Shown: positions 1 through 6,843, counted from the stretch's first letter. The stretch is DNA of 23,763 nt from Clostridia bacterium BRH_c25 (GCA_001515955.1 LOES01000051.1:1-23763); one strand, 5' to 3'. A program made the numbers and translations. The notes: a model not told the origin generated them from the letters alone.

Positions 1-1
1 G

Positions 2-34
2 GAAGAGGAAATAAAGAAAGCAAGAGAATATTAA
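2..34 (+). CDS. C-terminal end of an upstream gene (partial)
   Basis: A short open frame enters from the left edge and reads [10 protein letters not shown] before a TAA stop, 19 bases before the iolE start. The acidic/basic helical tail looks like an ordinary protein C-terminus. With iolE next in line it may be another inositol-catabolic enzyme such as a dehydrogenase, but ten residues are too few to assign a family. Another frame also stays open across this edge, so the call is weak. Confidence 0.3.
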   Translation, partial: EEEIKKAREY

Positions 35-53
35 AGTATATGGGGGAATTGAT

Positions 54-950
54 ATGCTTGATAATAAAAAAGTAATGCTGGGTATTGCCCCGATAGCATG
101 GACCAATGACGACATGCCGGAGCTTGGGGGAGAGAATACCTTTGAGCAGTGTATAAGTGAAATGGCCCTTTCCGGCTTTACAGGCAGTGAAATAGGTAAT
201 AAATACCCGAGAGATACCAAGGTGCTGAAAAAAGCTTTGGAGCTGAGAGGGATACGGATTTGCAATGCATGGTTCAGCGCGTTCCTGACAACAAAGCCCC
301 TGGAGGATACAGTGTCCGAATTCATAAAGCAAAGGGATTTCCTCCATGAGCTGGGTGCCGGGGTAATAGGGGTAGCGGAGCAGGGGCACAGCATCCAGGG
401 CAGGACAGACCTGCCGGTGTTTGACAACAAGCCTGTTTTTACCGACGAAGAGTGGAAAAGGCTGACAGAAGGCCTGGAAACACTTGGACGTCTGGCTGCT
501 GAAAAAGGAATGCTTGTTGCATATCATCATCATATGGGGACTGGCGTACAGACCCTTGAAGAGATTGACAGGCTTATGTCCTCAACTGATCCTGAGCTGG
601 TACACCTGCTTTTTGACTCCGGACATCTTACTTTCTCGGGAGAAAATCCGGAGGAAGTGCTGAAGAAGTATGTGAGCAGGGTTAAGCATGTGCATCTGAA
701 GGATATAAGGGAGAATGTACTGGATAAGGTAAAAACAGAAAAGCTGAGCTTCCTTCAGGGAGTCAGAGAAGGAGTCTTTACAGTTCCGGGGGATGGGATG
801 ATAGACTTTGCTCCATTGTTCAAGCTGCTGCAGGATAATGATTACAGCGGCTGGATGGTTGTGGAAGCCGAGCAGGACCCGGCAAAAGCCAATCCTTTTG
901 AATATGCACTGAAGGCAAGAAAATATATAAAGGAAAAAACAAGTCTTTAA
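54..950 (+). CDS. iolE: myo-inosose-2 dehydratase
   Basis: Predicted cytosolic enzyme of myo-inositol catabolism. The family dehydrates 2-keto-myo-inositol (scyllo-inosose) to 3D-trihydroxycyclohexane-1,2-dione using a divalent metal. The 298-residue protein has the expected length and the xylose-isomerase-like TIM-barrel fold. The N-terminal signature [17 protein letters not shown] (residues 10-26) is characteristic of IolE. Metal-site-type motifs follow: HHH at 158-160, FDSGH at 187-191, HVHLKD at 212-217, and an acidic EAEQDP near the C-terminus. The start follows a GGGGGAA ribosome site by six bases. It probably ends an inositol operon lying to the left, and the LacI-type gene 57 bases downstream is a candidate regulator. 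No other iol genes are visible here, so pathway membership rests on this protein alone. Confidence 0.85.
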   Translation: MLDNKKVMLGIAPIAWTNDDMPELGGENTFEQCISEMALSGFTGSEIGNKYPRDTKVLKKALELRGIRICNAWFSAFLTTKPLEDTVSEFIKQRDFLHELGAGVIGVAEQGHSIQGRTDLPVFDNKPVFTDEEWKRLTEGLETLGRLAAEKGMLVAYHHHMGTGVQTLEEIDRLMSSTDPELVHLLFDSGHLTFSGENPEEVLKKYVSRVKHVHLKDIRENVLDKVKTEKLSFLQGVREGVFTVPGDGMIDFAPLFKLLQDNDYSGWMVVEAEQDPAKANPFEYALKARKYIKEKTSL

Positions 951-1007
951 ATATATAGAAAATGGACACTATAATTCAGGAGAAAAAAGGAAAAACGGGG
1001 AGTCATT

Positions 1008-2015
1008 ATGGAAGTAACAATAAAAGATATAGCAAAAAAAATAGGAATCTCATATGCTACAGTTTCCAGGGCGTTGAACAACAGGGCAGGGGTCAACGCT
1101 GAAACCAGGGAAATAGTACTGGAAGCAGCAAGGGAAATGGGATACCAGCCCAATGCCATAGCAAGGGGATTGGTTATGAAGTATACCAATACCATTGCAC
1201 TTATCATTCCTGACATAACCAATCCTTTCTTCCCCGAAATTGTACGGAGCGTAGAAGATGCAGCCAACGAACAGGGATATAATATTTTTTTATGCAATAC
1301 AAACTGGGATATAGAAAAGGAACAAGCATATCTGAAATTGCTTCAGGAGAAAAGAGTAGACGGAATAATACTGAAGCCTGCCTCTGATTCTGAAGAGAAT
1401 GATTTCGGAAATATCACAGTTCCTTTGGTGCTTCTGGACAGAACATCCCAGAATGACAGTTACAGCTGCATTGAGGTAGATGACAAAAGGGGAGGCTTTC
1501 TGGCCACCAAGCATCTGATAGAATCAGGCTACAAAAGGATAGCCTTTATAGGAGGCAAGCCTGATTCATATACCGATGCCCAAAGGAAAGAAGGCTATAA
1601 GCAAGCACTGGGCAGATACAAGTATGAAATTGACGAAACTATTATTATAAATGGTAGCTTTAAGACCAGGAGCGGTTATGAAATAATGAATGACCTCATT
1701 AAATCAGGCAATATACCGGATGCCGTATTTGCAGGCAATGACGTCATAGCACTCGGAGTAATGCAAAGTGCCGGGGAAAATGGCCTCAAGATGCCGGAGG
1801 AGCTTGGAATAGTAGGCTTCGATGATATAGACTATGCAAAGCTTCCCCAGATACAGCTGACAACAATTGCACAGCCGAAGTATCAAATAGGAAAGCGGGC
1901 CGTAGAACTGCTGTTGAAGGAAATTAATGAAAAAGAAAATCAGAAATCGAAAATAGTCATACTGGAGCCTGAATTAATAGTAAGAAGTACAACCAGGGAA
2001 GGACATAGGTGGTAG
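1008..2015 (+). CDS. LacI/GalR-family transcriptional regulator
   Basis: Cytosolic DNA-binding repressor or activator of 335 residues, the normal family length. The N-terminal helix-turn-helix is clear (TIKDIAKKIGISYATVSRAL, residues 4-23), followed by the hinge helix around residues 46-54 (NAIARGL). A periplasmic-binding-protein-like effector domain spans about 60-330, beginning ALIIPDITNPFFPEIVRSVE and containing the typical FAGNDVIALGVMQ and GIVGFDDIDYAKL segments. The start is set by GGGGAG seven bases upstream. It sits directly behind iolE, which suggests control of inositol or related sugar genes, but no LacI-type palindrome was found nearby, so the effector is unknown. A TATAAT element at 970-975 might give it its own promoter; no good -35 accompanies it. 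Confidence 0.88.
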   Translation: MEVTIKDIAKKIGISYATVSRALNNRAGVNAETREIVLEAAREMGYQPNAIARGLVMKYTNTIALIIPDITNPFFPEIVRSVEDAANEQGYNIFLCNTNWDIEKEQAYLKLLQEKRVDGIILKPASDSEENDFGNITVPLVLLDRTSQNDSYSCIEVDDKRGGFLATKHLIESGYKRIAFIGGKPDSYTDAQRKEGYKQALGRYKYEIDETIIINGSFKTRSGYEIMNDLIKSGNIPDAVFAGNDVIALGVMQSAGENGLKMPEELGIVGFDDIDYAKLPQIQLTTIAQPKYQIGKRAVELLLKEINEKENQKSKIVILEPELIVRSTTREGHRW

Positions 2016-2209
2016 ATGATCCGATCCTTGCATTAAGCGGGATGAATATAGGAAAAGCGGGAAACATATAACCATTATTACTAGTACTTTTGCAGCGTTA
2101 AAAATTTTTTAGCGAAAATATAGAAATATGCTCTCAATTATTGTAGAATTGTAATGAGGATGGAATACAAAAGATGGCGGGCTTAAATTTATGGGGGTGT
2201 TTAATCTAA

Positions 2210-3388
2210 ATGGGAATTAAATTTGCTAGTAGAATGGAAAATATCAAGGGATCCGCTATTCGTGAACTGTTGAAGCTTACTGAAGAGCCGGACATAATAT
2301 CATTTGCGGGAGGACTGCCTGCACCTGAGCTTTTTCCTATAAAAGAAATGGAACAGGTATGCTCCAGAGTACTGCAGGATGACGGAAGGGCGGCAATGCA
2401 ATATAGCTCAACAGATGGTTACCTGCCTCTCAGGGCAAAGATAGCCAAGAGGGCTGAAAAGCTTGGAATAAAGACAGAGGCAAAGGATATTCTTATAACA
2501 AGCGGTTCGCAGCAAGGACTCGAGTTCACTGGCAAAATATTCGTAAATGATGGTGATGTGATAATATGTGAAAGCCCGAGCTACTTGGGTGCATTGAGTG
2601 CTTTCAGAGCTTATCAGCCGAAATTCGTTGAAGTGTTGATGGACGAAGACGGCATGATAATGGAAGAGCTGGAGAAAGCTTTGGCAGCGAACCCCAATGC
2701 GAAGTTCATATATGTCATACCCGACTTCCAGAACCCTACAGGCAGGACTTTAAGCCTTGAACGAAGAAAACGTCTTATGGAGCTTGCAACAAAGTATGAG
2801 ATACCGGTTGTAGAGGATAATCCATATGGAGAGCTCCGTTTTGAAGGCGAGATAATGCCATCGCTTAAGTGCTTCGACCCAAAGAATCTTGTTATTCACC
2901 TGGGAACCTTCTCAAAGATTTTTGCGCCGGGCTTGAGACTGGGATGGGTAATAGCCGAGCCGGAAATACTCAACAAGTACAATCTGGTCAAGCAGGGTGC
3001 CGACCTTCAGTGCAGCACCATTGCCCAGAGAGAAGTAGATAAGTTCCTTGAACTGTATGATATTGAAGCACATATAGAAAAAATTAAAAAAGTATATAAA
3101 GTTAGAAGAGACTTGATGCTTGAGACCATGAGAAAGGAATTCCCGGAAAGTACGGAATTCACCAAACCAAGCGGTGGACTTTTCGCATGGGCTACCTTCC
3201 CGAAGGAAATTGATGCCTCAGTACTGCTCAAGAAAGCACTGGAGCAGAGAGTGGCATTCGTTCCGGGCGAACCCTTCTATCCAAATGGCGGCAATGCAAA
3301 CCATTGCAGGTTGAATTACTCCAACATGCCGGAGGATAAGATAGTTGAAGGTATGACAAGACTTGCAAAAGTATTGAAATCAATGTAA
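2210..3388 (+). CDS. PLP-dependent aminotransferase (class I/II, MocR/LysN-like)
   Basis: Fold-type I pyridoxal-phosphate aminotransferase of 392 residues, cytosolic. It has the full set of family marks: SFAGGLP (31-37), the cofactor-contacting SGSQQGLE (98-105), PDFQNPTGRT (171-180) with the Asn that hydrogen-bonds PLP, VEDNPYGELRF (201-211), and the Schiff-base lysine in GTFSKIFAPGLRLGW (Lys236). The sequence resembles 2-aminoadipate / branched-chain type aminotransferases (LysN group) and the catalytic half of MocR regulators, but there is no N-terminal GntR domain. Substrate specificity is therefore only roughly known: a 2-oxoacid/amino acid pair. The GGGGGTG ribosome site is ten bases before ATG, slightly distant. 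The gene is monocistronic, with a strong terminator just after the stop. Confidence 0.85.
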   Translation: MGIKFASRMENIKGSAIRELLKLTEEPDIISFAGGLPAPELFPIKEMEQVCSRVLQDDGRAAMQYSSTDGYLPLRAKIAKRAEKLGIKTEAKDILITSGSQQGLEFTGKIFVNDGDVIICESPSYLGALSAFRAYQPKFVEVLMDEDGMIMEELEKALAANPNAKFIYVIPDFQNPTGRTLSLERRKRLMELATKYEIPVVEDNPYGELRFEGEIMPSLKCFDPKNLVIHLGTFSKIFAPGLRLGWVIAEPEILNKYNLVKQGADLQCSTIAQREVDKFLELYDIEAHIEKIKKVYKVRRDLMLETMRKEFPESTEFTKPSGGLFAWATFPKEIDASVLLKKALEQRVAFVPGEPFYPNGGNANHCRLNYSNMPEDKIVEGMTRLAKVLKSM

Positions 3389-3392
3389 ATCA

Positions 3393-3420
3393 AAAAATCT
3401 CCGGGAAATCGGAGATTTTT
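3393..3420 (+). terminator. Rho-independent terminator after the aminotransferase
   Basis: The stem AAAAATCTCCG / CGGAGATTTTT has 11 perfect pairs around a six-base loop and its 3' arm ends in a T run. It starts five bases after the aminotransferase stop codon. The A-tract on the 5' arm would let it act on both strands. Confidence 0.85.
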
Positions 3421-3482
3421 AATTGCCTTAATGCAGATAAAAATATAGTTGTAACAATTTTAATAAATATAAATCTATTATA

Positions 3483-3511
3483 TGGAAAAAATAACAGCAT
3501 AATAGTATAAT
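3483..3511 (+). promoter_or_regulatory. candidate promoter for rubredoxin
   Basis: A consensus TATAAT lies at 3506-3511 with a four-of-six match to the -35 consensus (TGGAAA, 3483-3488) at a 17-base spacing. It lies in the only gap upstream of rubredoxin, about 80 bases before its ATG. This is a sequence match only. Confidence 0.4.
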
Positions 3512-3592
3512 ATGCTTAAACTCAAAAACACAAGCAGGTGTATTTGAAATGAATTTTTTAATTTCAGACACATCCAATAAGGAGGCGTAGAT

Positions 3593-3751
3593 ATGGAAAA
3601 GTGGGTTTGTACAGTATGTGGTTATGTTTATGATCCTGAGGCAGGAGATCCGGACAGCGGAGTAGCACTAGGCACGTCTTTTGAAGAAATACCCGAGGAT
3701 TGGGTATGTCCATTATGCGGAGTTGGAAAAGATATGTTTGAAAAGGAATAA
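3593..3751 (+). CDS. rubredoxin
   Basis: Small iron-only electron carrier of 52 residues, standard length. The two CxxCG knuckles that hold the Fe(SCys)4 centre are intact: [19 protein letters not shown] near residues 5-23 and [15 protein letters not shown] at the C-terminus. The canonical aromatic and acidic core residues (Tyr, Trp in EDWVCPLCG) are present. A strong AAGGAGGCG ribosome site stands five bases before ATG. In anaerobes such proteins pass electrons to rubrerythrin, superoxide reductase or oxygen-reducing flavoproteins; none of these is adjacent, so its partner is unknown. It is a single-gene unit bounded by a terminator on each side. Confidence 0.95.
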   Translation: MEKWVCTVCGYVYDPEAGDPDSGVALGTSFEEIPEDWVCPLCGVGKDMFEKE

Positions 3752-3788
3752 ATCGTGAAACGGTTCATAATTAATAAAAACAAGTAGC

Positions 3789-3831
3789 TTACATGAGAAA
3801 AATTGAGCAATGCTCAGTTTTTTTCATGTAA
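3789..3831 (+). terminator. long hairpin terminator after rubredoxin
   Basis: A near-perfect inverted repeat of about 20 pairs (two G-T wobbles) closes on a three-base AAT loop (3809-3811), with an internal A-run facing a T-run in the opposite arm. The seven-T stretch at 3818-3824 can act as the release tract of the inner TGAGC/GCTCA stem. It lies 37 bases after the rubredoxin stop. Confidence 0.75.
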
Positions 3832-3856
3832 ATAACTATAATAAAAAAAATCAGTA

Positions 3857-3885
3857 TTGCTAAAACTATCGATACATGATAAAAT
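3857..3885 (+). promoter_or_regulatory. tRNA-Gln promoter
   Basis: A TTGCTA -35 box (3857-3862) and a TAAAAT -10 box (3880-3885) are separated by exactly 17 bases. The expected start near 3892 would leave a leader of roughly 25 bases before the mature tRNA 5' end at 3917. Confidence 0.6.
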
Positions 3886-3916
3886 ATATTCTGTCGGTGT
3901 TGAGCCGAGCATATAC

Positions 3917-3990
3917 TCCCGGTTTGTGTAACGGTAGCACAACTGACTCTGGATCAGTTTGTTGAGGTTCAAATCCTTAACCGGGAGCCA
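3917..3990 (+). tRNA. tRNA-Gln (anticodon CUG)
   Basis: A complete cloverleaf can be drawn. The acceptor TCCCGGT/ACCGGGA has seven pairs, with discriminator G and an encoded CCA (3988-3990). The D stem is GTGT/GCAC around AACGGTA. The anticodon stem ACTGA/TCAGT encloses the loop CTCTGGA, so the anticodon is CTG, reading the glutamine codon CAG. The T stem TGAGG/CCTTA carries the T loop TTCAAAT. It is a single-tRNA unit with its own promoter and terminator. Its 3' half is duplicated at 5316, which suggests the gene was an integration target. Confidence 0.93.
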
Positions 3991-4035
3991 TATTGATATT
4001 AATGGTTGTAGAATTAATTTTCTACAGCTTTTTTT
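3947..4035 (+). repeat. direct repeat, left copy (tRNA-Gln 3' half plus terminator; putative attL)
   Basis: From the first base of the anticodon loop (3947) the sequence is identical to 5316 onward for 41 bases, to the discriminator base. It then stays highly similar through the terminator hairpin, with a few substitutions and a one-base indel. This copy belongs to the functional tRNA. Confidence 0.85.
4005..4035 (+). terminator. tRNA-Gln terminator
   Basis: Nine-pair stem GTTGTAGAA / TTCTACAGC with loop TTAATT, followed by seven T. It sits 15 bases after the CCA end. The same hairpin is repeated after the downstream partial tRNA copy (5373-5401). Confidence 0.8.
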
Positions 4036-4191
4036 GTTTTTTGCAGCAAAAGAATGTTACTGGGTCAAAACTGTTTCTTCAATTGGGTGTGGCTGGAGCT
4101 TGCAATCTAGTTTTGATACTTTAACTAATGAATGGTATAATAAGTTCAAGAAGGAACTTAGATTTCAAATAGAGAGGAAAGAGAATAGTCT

Positions 4192-4362
4192 ATGGAAAAA
4201 GGGAAAATAGAAATATCCATACCGCAAGACATAATGGATTCTCTTAATAAAAGTTCTAAAGAGCTATCTGATGAAATAGGGAAAATGATGAGTATCGAGC
4301 TATATAATACAAAAAAGCTTTCATTGGGCAAGTGCGCCGATTATGATTTATACTCAACATAA
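4192..4362 (+). pseudogene. truncated UPF0175-family antitoxin-like gene
   Basis: This 56-codon frame starts MEKGKIEISIPQDIMDSL and matches the first half of the UPF0175 protein encoded 73 bases further on: strand and helix ISIP(Q/S)(D/E)I, then the conserved KKLSLGKCA against KRLSVGHSA. It then breaks off in DYDLYST and a stop, where the intact paralogue continues into the ELAEMTEEDFIRFL helix. It therefore lacks the segment expected to contact the partner toxin. A GAGAGGAAAG ribosome-like site lies upstream, so a short peptide could still be made. It looks like the decayed remains of a duplicate; a functional short protein is a less likely reading. Confidence 0.6.
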
Positions 4363-4393
4363 ATATCCTTGTATCGATAGAAGTACTTTTTTG

Positions 4394-4402
4394 TGGTATA
4401 AT
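4394..4402 (+). promoter_or_regulatory. extended -10 promoter for the UPF0175/DUF3368 pair
   Basis: TGG-TATAAT gives a consensus extended -10 element 33 bases before the UPF0175 ATG, just after the truncated gene. No convincing -35 box at 17 bases was found, which is tolerated for extended -10 promoters. Confidence 0.5.
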
Positions 4403-4434
4403 TGAGATAGATAAAAAAAATGGAGTGAGTTAAA

Positions 4435-4695
4435 ATGAAAAATGTTAATATAAATATATCCATACCAAGTGAGATACTTCTTACCCTAAGAGAAAACGAC
4501 GTACAACTTGCTTTAGATATGAAAAGATATACAGCAATAAAGCTGTATCAGGACAAAAGGCTTTCTGTTGGACATAGTGCTGAGCTTGCAGAAATGACGG
4601 AAGAGGATTTTATAAGATTTTTAGGAGAGAACAGTATCTCAATATTCGACTATAGCAATTACGATAGCTTGAAAGAGGATATAGCCAATGCTTGA
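4435..4695 (+). CDS. UPF0175-family protein, putative antitoxin
   Basis: Small 86-residue protein of the UPF0175 (COG2886) family. It begins with a beta strand NINISIPSEILLTL, followed by a helical region LALDMKRYTAIKLYQDKRLSVGHSAELAEMTEEDFIRFLGE that carries the family signature (aliphatic-K-LY-x3-LS-G-AELA-M). The family is small, probably DNA-binding, and often precedes a PIN-domain gene, where it is predicted to be the antitoxin. Here it overlaps the following DUF3368 gene by eight bases, indicating translational coupling. The start follows TGGAGTGAG by a normal spacing. If it works like other antitoxins it would repress its own promoter at 4394; no operator was recognised. The pair lies inside the tRNA-Gln repeat-bounded segment. 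Confidence 0.8.
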   Translation: MKNVNINISIPSEILLTLRENDVQLALDMKRYTAIKLYQDKRLSVGHSAELAEMTEEDFIRFLGENSISIFDYSNYDSLKEDIANA

Positions 4696-5179
4696 TAGAA
4701 TTGTCATCATAAACTCTACTCCGATAATAGCGCTGGCTTCAATAGAGTGTCTGCATCTGTTAAAGGAGCTTTACAATGTTGTATATATTCCAAAAGCTGT
4801 GAAGGATGAGGTTTCTGCAAAACAAGACTCAAAAGCACAGACTGCGCTTGCGAGGGCCGGAGAATGGATACAGGTGCGGTATATTGAGAATGTTGAATCA
4901 AAGAAGTTTTTTAGGGTTCAACTCCACGATGGTGAAGTGGAAGTGATGATTTTAGGCAAGGAGCTTGGCGCAGACCTTCTTGTAATCGATGATTATATAG
5001 CAAGGGAGTACGCCAAGTACCTGGACTTTAAGGTAACCGGTACTTTAGGCGTTATCTTAAAAGCAAAAGAAAAAGGGATAATTGAAAAAGTGAGACCTTT
5101 AATGGATGCACTTATTGACAACGGAATCTATATCGGCAAAAAAGTATATGAGGATGTTCTGAAAATCGCTGAAGAATAA
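4688..5179 (+). CDS. DUF3368 PIN-like protein, putative RNase toxin
   Basis: 163-residue protein of the DUF3368 (COG2405) family, a PIN-like nuclease fold. The N-terminal strand IVIINSTPIIALASIECLHLL matches the PIN signature, with Asn9 at the first acidic position, a substitution I recall as common in this family. Further candidate metal ligands are Glu41 (KDEV), Asp81/Glu83 (HDGEVEV) and Asp101-Asp102 (VIDDYIAREYAK). The C-terminal VTGTLGVILKAKEKGII is also typical. PIN toxins cleave RNA in a metal-dependent way. The upstream overlapping UPF0175 gene is the expected antitoxin. Toxicity and target are not shown by sequence, and the role could instead be stabilisation of the small tRNA-associated segment. 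Confidence 0.78.
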   Translation: MLDRIVIINSTPIIALASIECLHLLKELYNVVYIPKAVKDEVSAKQDSKAQTALARAGEWIQVRYIENVESKKFFRVQLHDGEVEVMILGKELGADLLVIDDYIAREYAKYLDFKVTGTLGVILKAKEKGIIEKVRPLMDALIDNGIYIGKKVYEDVLKIAEE

Positions 5180-5315
5180 TTTACTACTACCTTACTACTA
5201 CGGGATAATATTTTAAGTGAAATGGTAATATGAAATAAAAAGTAAAGGCGCTAGAAGGCGCATAAATAAAGACTTTCAAGCTAACTTAATGCATTGAGCG
5301 ACGAACGCAAACTAT

Positions 5316-5401
5316 CTCTGGATCAGTTTGTTGAGGTTCAAATCCTTAACCGGGAGTCATATGTATTTAACGGTTGTAGAATTAATTTTCTACAGCTTTT
5401 T
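5316..5401 (+). repeat. direct repeat, right copy (tRNA-Gln 3' half remnant plus terminator; putative attR)
   Basis: Bases 5316-5356 are identical to tRNA-Gln from the anticodon loop to the discriminator base; CCA has become TCA. The terminator hairpin follows (5373-5396 plus T run). Upstream of 5316 the acceptor, D-arm and anticodon 5' sequences cannot be recognised, so this is not a functional tRNA. Confidence 0.85.
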
Positions 5402-5635
5402 ATATTGAATGATTAGATTAAGTGAAAAAAGCGAGAAAACCAGTAGGAAAAATGAATTATCTGTTGAATATAGTAAATAATTACAGTAGGAGAATTCTCC
5501 TACCTTAAGGTTGGGTCTTTTGTAGTGTACGTCACTATCAAAGCTTAGACGTAGACAGACTGGCACCATAACTACAATCTAAAATAGCAGAGTATTTTAG
5601 AAATACTAAAAATAGAAAATCCTAATGGAGTTGTA
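5402..5635. other. non-coding stretch between the tRNA remnant and the sirtuin gene
   Basis: No convincing gene is visible here. It contains a perfect 18-base palindrome (5486-5503), a small TAGTG/CACTA inverted repeat near 5524-5538, and a seven-pair inverted repeat AGTATTT/AAATACT at 5591-5607 shortly before the sirtuin start. None is followed by a T run, so they are not terminators. No good sigma-A promoter was found for the sirtuin. Confidence 0.5.
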
Positions 5636-6391
5636 TTGAAAATGAGTAGAGTTGAAGTGTGTGCAAAATTAATTGAGGATGCAAAGAATATTGTTGTTTT
5701 ATCTGGTGCAGGAATGTCAACTGAATCAGGAATACCAGATTTTAGGTCTAGCAACGGATTATATAGTAAAACATTTCGGGGGTTAGAACCTGAATCGATT
5801 CTTTCATTATCATTTTTTAAGAATAATCCAGAACTATTTTGGGAATTTGTTAAAACTAGCATGGATTTTACTAGTATCCTACCTAATGTCGGTCATAAAA
5901 TCTTGTCAAAATGGGAATCTCAAGGGAAATATATAAATATAATTACACAAAATATTGACCATTTACACACCCTCTCAGGCTCAACTAGAGTAATAGAAAT
6001 ACATGGTACAATGCAAACTGCTTCATGTTCAAATCCTACTTGTAAAAAGCATTATAAATTCAACGAAATAATTTCAAACAAAAATGGTCATATTTGCACT
6101 TGTGGATGTTACATTAAGCCAGATGTTATACTTTATGAAGAGTATGTAAATGAATTATCAAAGGTATATCCGCTAATGGCTGAATCTGATTTATTGATTA
6201 TTTTAGGAACTTCATTAACCGTATATCCGGTTGCTGGAATACCTGATTTGTTTGATATTGATAAAAAGCATATTATTATAATAAATAAAACTCCTACTCG
6301 TTATGAAAATTGTAAAAATTGTATTGAGATACATGATGGTATCGGAAAAACTCTAAGTGAAATAGATAAAATAATTAGCAAACCTCATTAA
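5636..6391 (+). CDS. sirtuin (NAD-dependent protein deacylase)
   Basis: Cytosolic Sir2-family enzyme that removes acetyl or other acyl groups from lysine while converting NAD to nicotinamide and O-acyl-ADP-ribose. All core motifs are present (numbering from TTG): GAGMSTESGIPDFRS (24-38) for NAD, TQNIDHLH (104-111), the catalytic His123 in EIHGT, and GTSLTVYPVAGIP (191-203). The zinc knot has Cys131, Cys136, Cys154 and Cys156, with C-x-C in the second pair. Length 251 is normal. GGAG lies five bases before a TTG start and eleven before an ATG at 5642, so the start could be either. Base composition is visibly more AT-rich than neighbouring genes, suggesting later acquisition, and it lies just beyond the tRNA-Gln insertion. 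No nuclease or TIR partner is adjacent, so a defence role is not supported. Confidence 0.9.
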   Translation: MKMSRVEVCAKLIEDAKNIVVLSGAGMSTESGIPDFRSSNGLYSKTFRGLEPESILSLSFFKNNPELFWEFVKTSMDFTSILPNVGHKILSKWESQGKYINIITQNIDHLHTLSGSTRVIEIHGTMQTASCSNPTCKKHYKFNEIISNKNGHICTCGCYIKPDVILYEEYVNELSKVYPLMAESDLLIILGTSLTVYPVAGIPDLFDIDKKHIIIINKTPTRYENCKNCIEIHDGIGKTLSEIDKIISKPH

Positions 6392-6448
6392 GCTATGTCC
6401 AAAAACAAAGAATTATTACGAACGAATCAGTAAAAAGGAGGATAAGAA

Positions 6449-6787
6449 ATGGAACAGCTGATAAAAAACATAGAACTTTCAAAGGTATTGGATATGGAAT
6501 CCCTTGTTGCCTACCAGGAAGGGCAGGTAGTCAGCAGGACACTGGCCCAGGGGAAGAATTTAAGCATAACCCTGTTTGCCTTTGACAAGAGGGAAGAGAT
6601 AAGCTCTCACTCGTCCGGCGGAGATGCGATGGTTTATATGCTTGATGGAAAGGCGGAAATAACGATAGGTGAAAAGACTTTTCACTTGACAAAGGGTGAA
6701 ACAATAATAATGCCGGCAGGTATAGCACATGCTCTGCTGGCCAGCGAGCAGTTCAAAATGCTTTTAGTTGTAGTGTTCAAGCCGTAG
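6449..6787 (+). CDS. cupin-domain protein
   Basis: Single-domain cupin of 112 residues. The first cupin motif (about residues 51-70, SSHSSGGDAMVYMLDGKAEITIG) and the second (LTKGETIIMPAGIAHALLA, about 79-97) are recognisable. The His-x-x-Gly-Gly-Asp arrangement partly departs from the canonical metal site, with His in the first motif and His in the second. Small cupins of this kind bind metals or small ligands, act as enzymes, or serve as sensors; no substrate can be assigned. A strong AAAAAGGAGG ribosome site precedes ATG. It is separated from the sirtuin by 57 bases without a terminator, so co-transcription is possible, but its codon use resembles the core genes rather than the sirtuin. Confidence 0.85.
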   Translation: MEQLIKNIELSKVLDMESLVAYQEGQVVSRTLAQGKNLSITLFAFDKREEISSHSSGGDAMVYMLDGKAEITIGEKTFHLTKGETIIMPAGIAHALLASEQFKMLLVVVFKP

Positions 6788-6843
6788 TATGGAATTATGC
6801 ACTGCTTTCTCCGGATAAATTAACCTGGGTTCGTACTTTGAAT

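Larger units (their letters stand above)
3947..5401. mobile_element. putative tRNA-Gln-targeted genomic insertion without integrase
   Basis: A 1.37-kb stretch is bracketed by direct repeats of the 3' half of tRNA-Gln and its terminator. The left copy completes an intact tRNA; the right copy lacks a recognisable 5' half. Cargo is a truncated UPF0175 gene and an intact UPF0175/DUF3368 pair. The repeat boundary at the anticodon loop fits a tyrosine-recombinase crossover inside a tRNA gene. No integrase, excisionase or replication gene is present, so it is a remnant, a passenger moved by an integrase in trans, or the product of a local duplication. The insertion interpretation is inference; the repeat itself is directly visible. 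Confidence 0.5.

Noticed and set aside
2089..2119. GCGTTAAAAA/TTTTTTAGCG inverted sequence between the LacI gene and the aminotransferase, considered as a terminator or promoter.
   Set aside because: The arms meet without a loop, there is no following T run, and no properly spaced -35/-10 pair could be fixed; reported neither way.
3959..4210. An 83-codon open frame starting inside the tRNA-Gln gene.
   Set aside because: It begins within the tRNA, runs through the terminator hairpin and T run, and has no ribosome site or recognisable domain; chance frame.
5180..5300. Short direct repeats (TTACTACTA twice near 5182-5202, AAGGCGC twice near 5246-5262), considered as a CRISPR-like or iteron array.
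   Set aside because: Only two copies each, no regular spacers and no associated genes; simple local duplications.
5636..6391. Sirtuin considered as part of an antiphage system with the nearby toxin-antitoxin pair.
   Set aside because: It is a compact canonical deacylase with a zinc knot and catalytic His; no Argonaute, HerA, TIR or other defence partner is adjacent, and a tRNA remnant and non-coding gap separate it from the pair.
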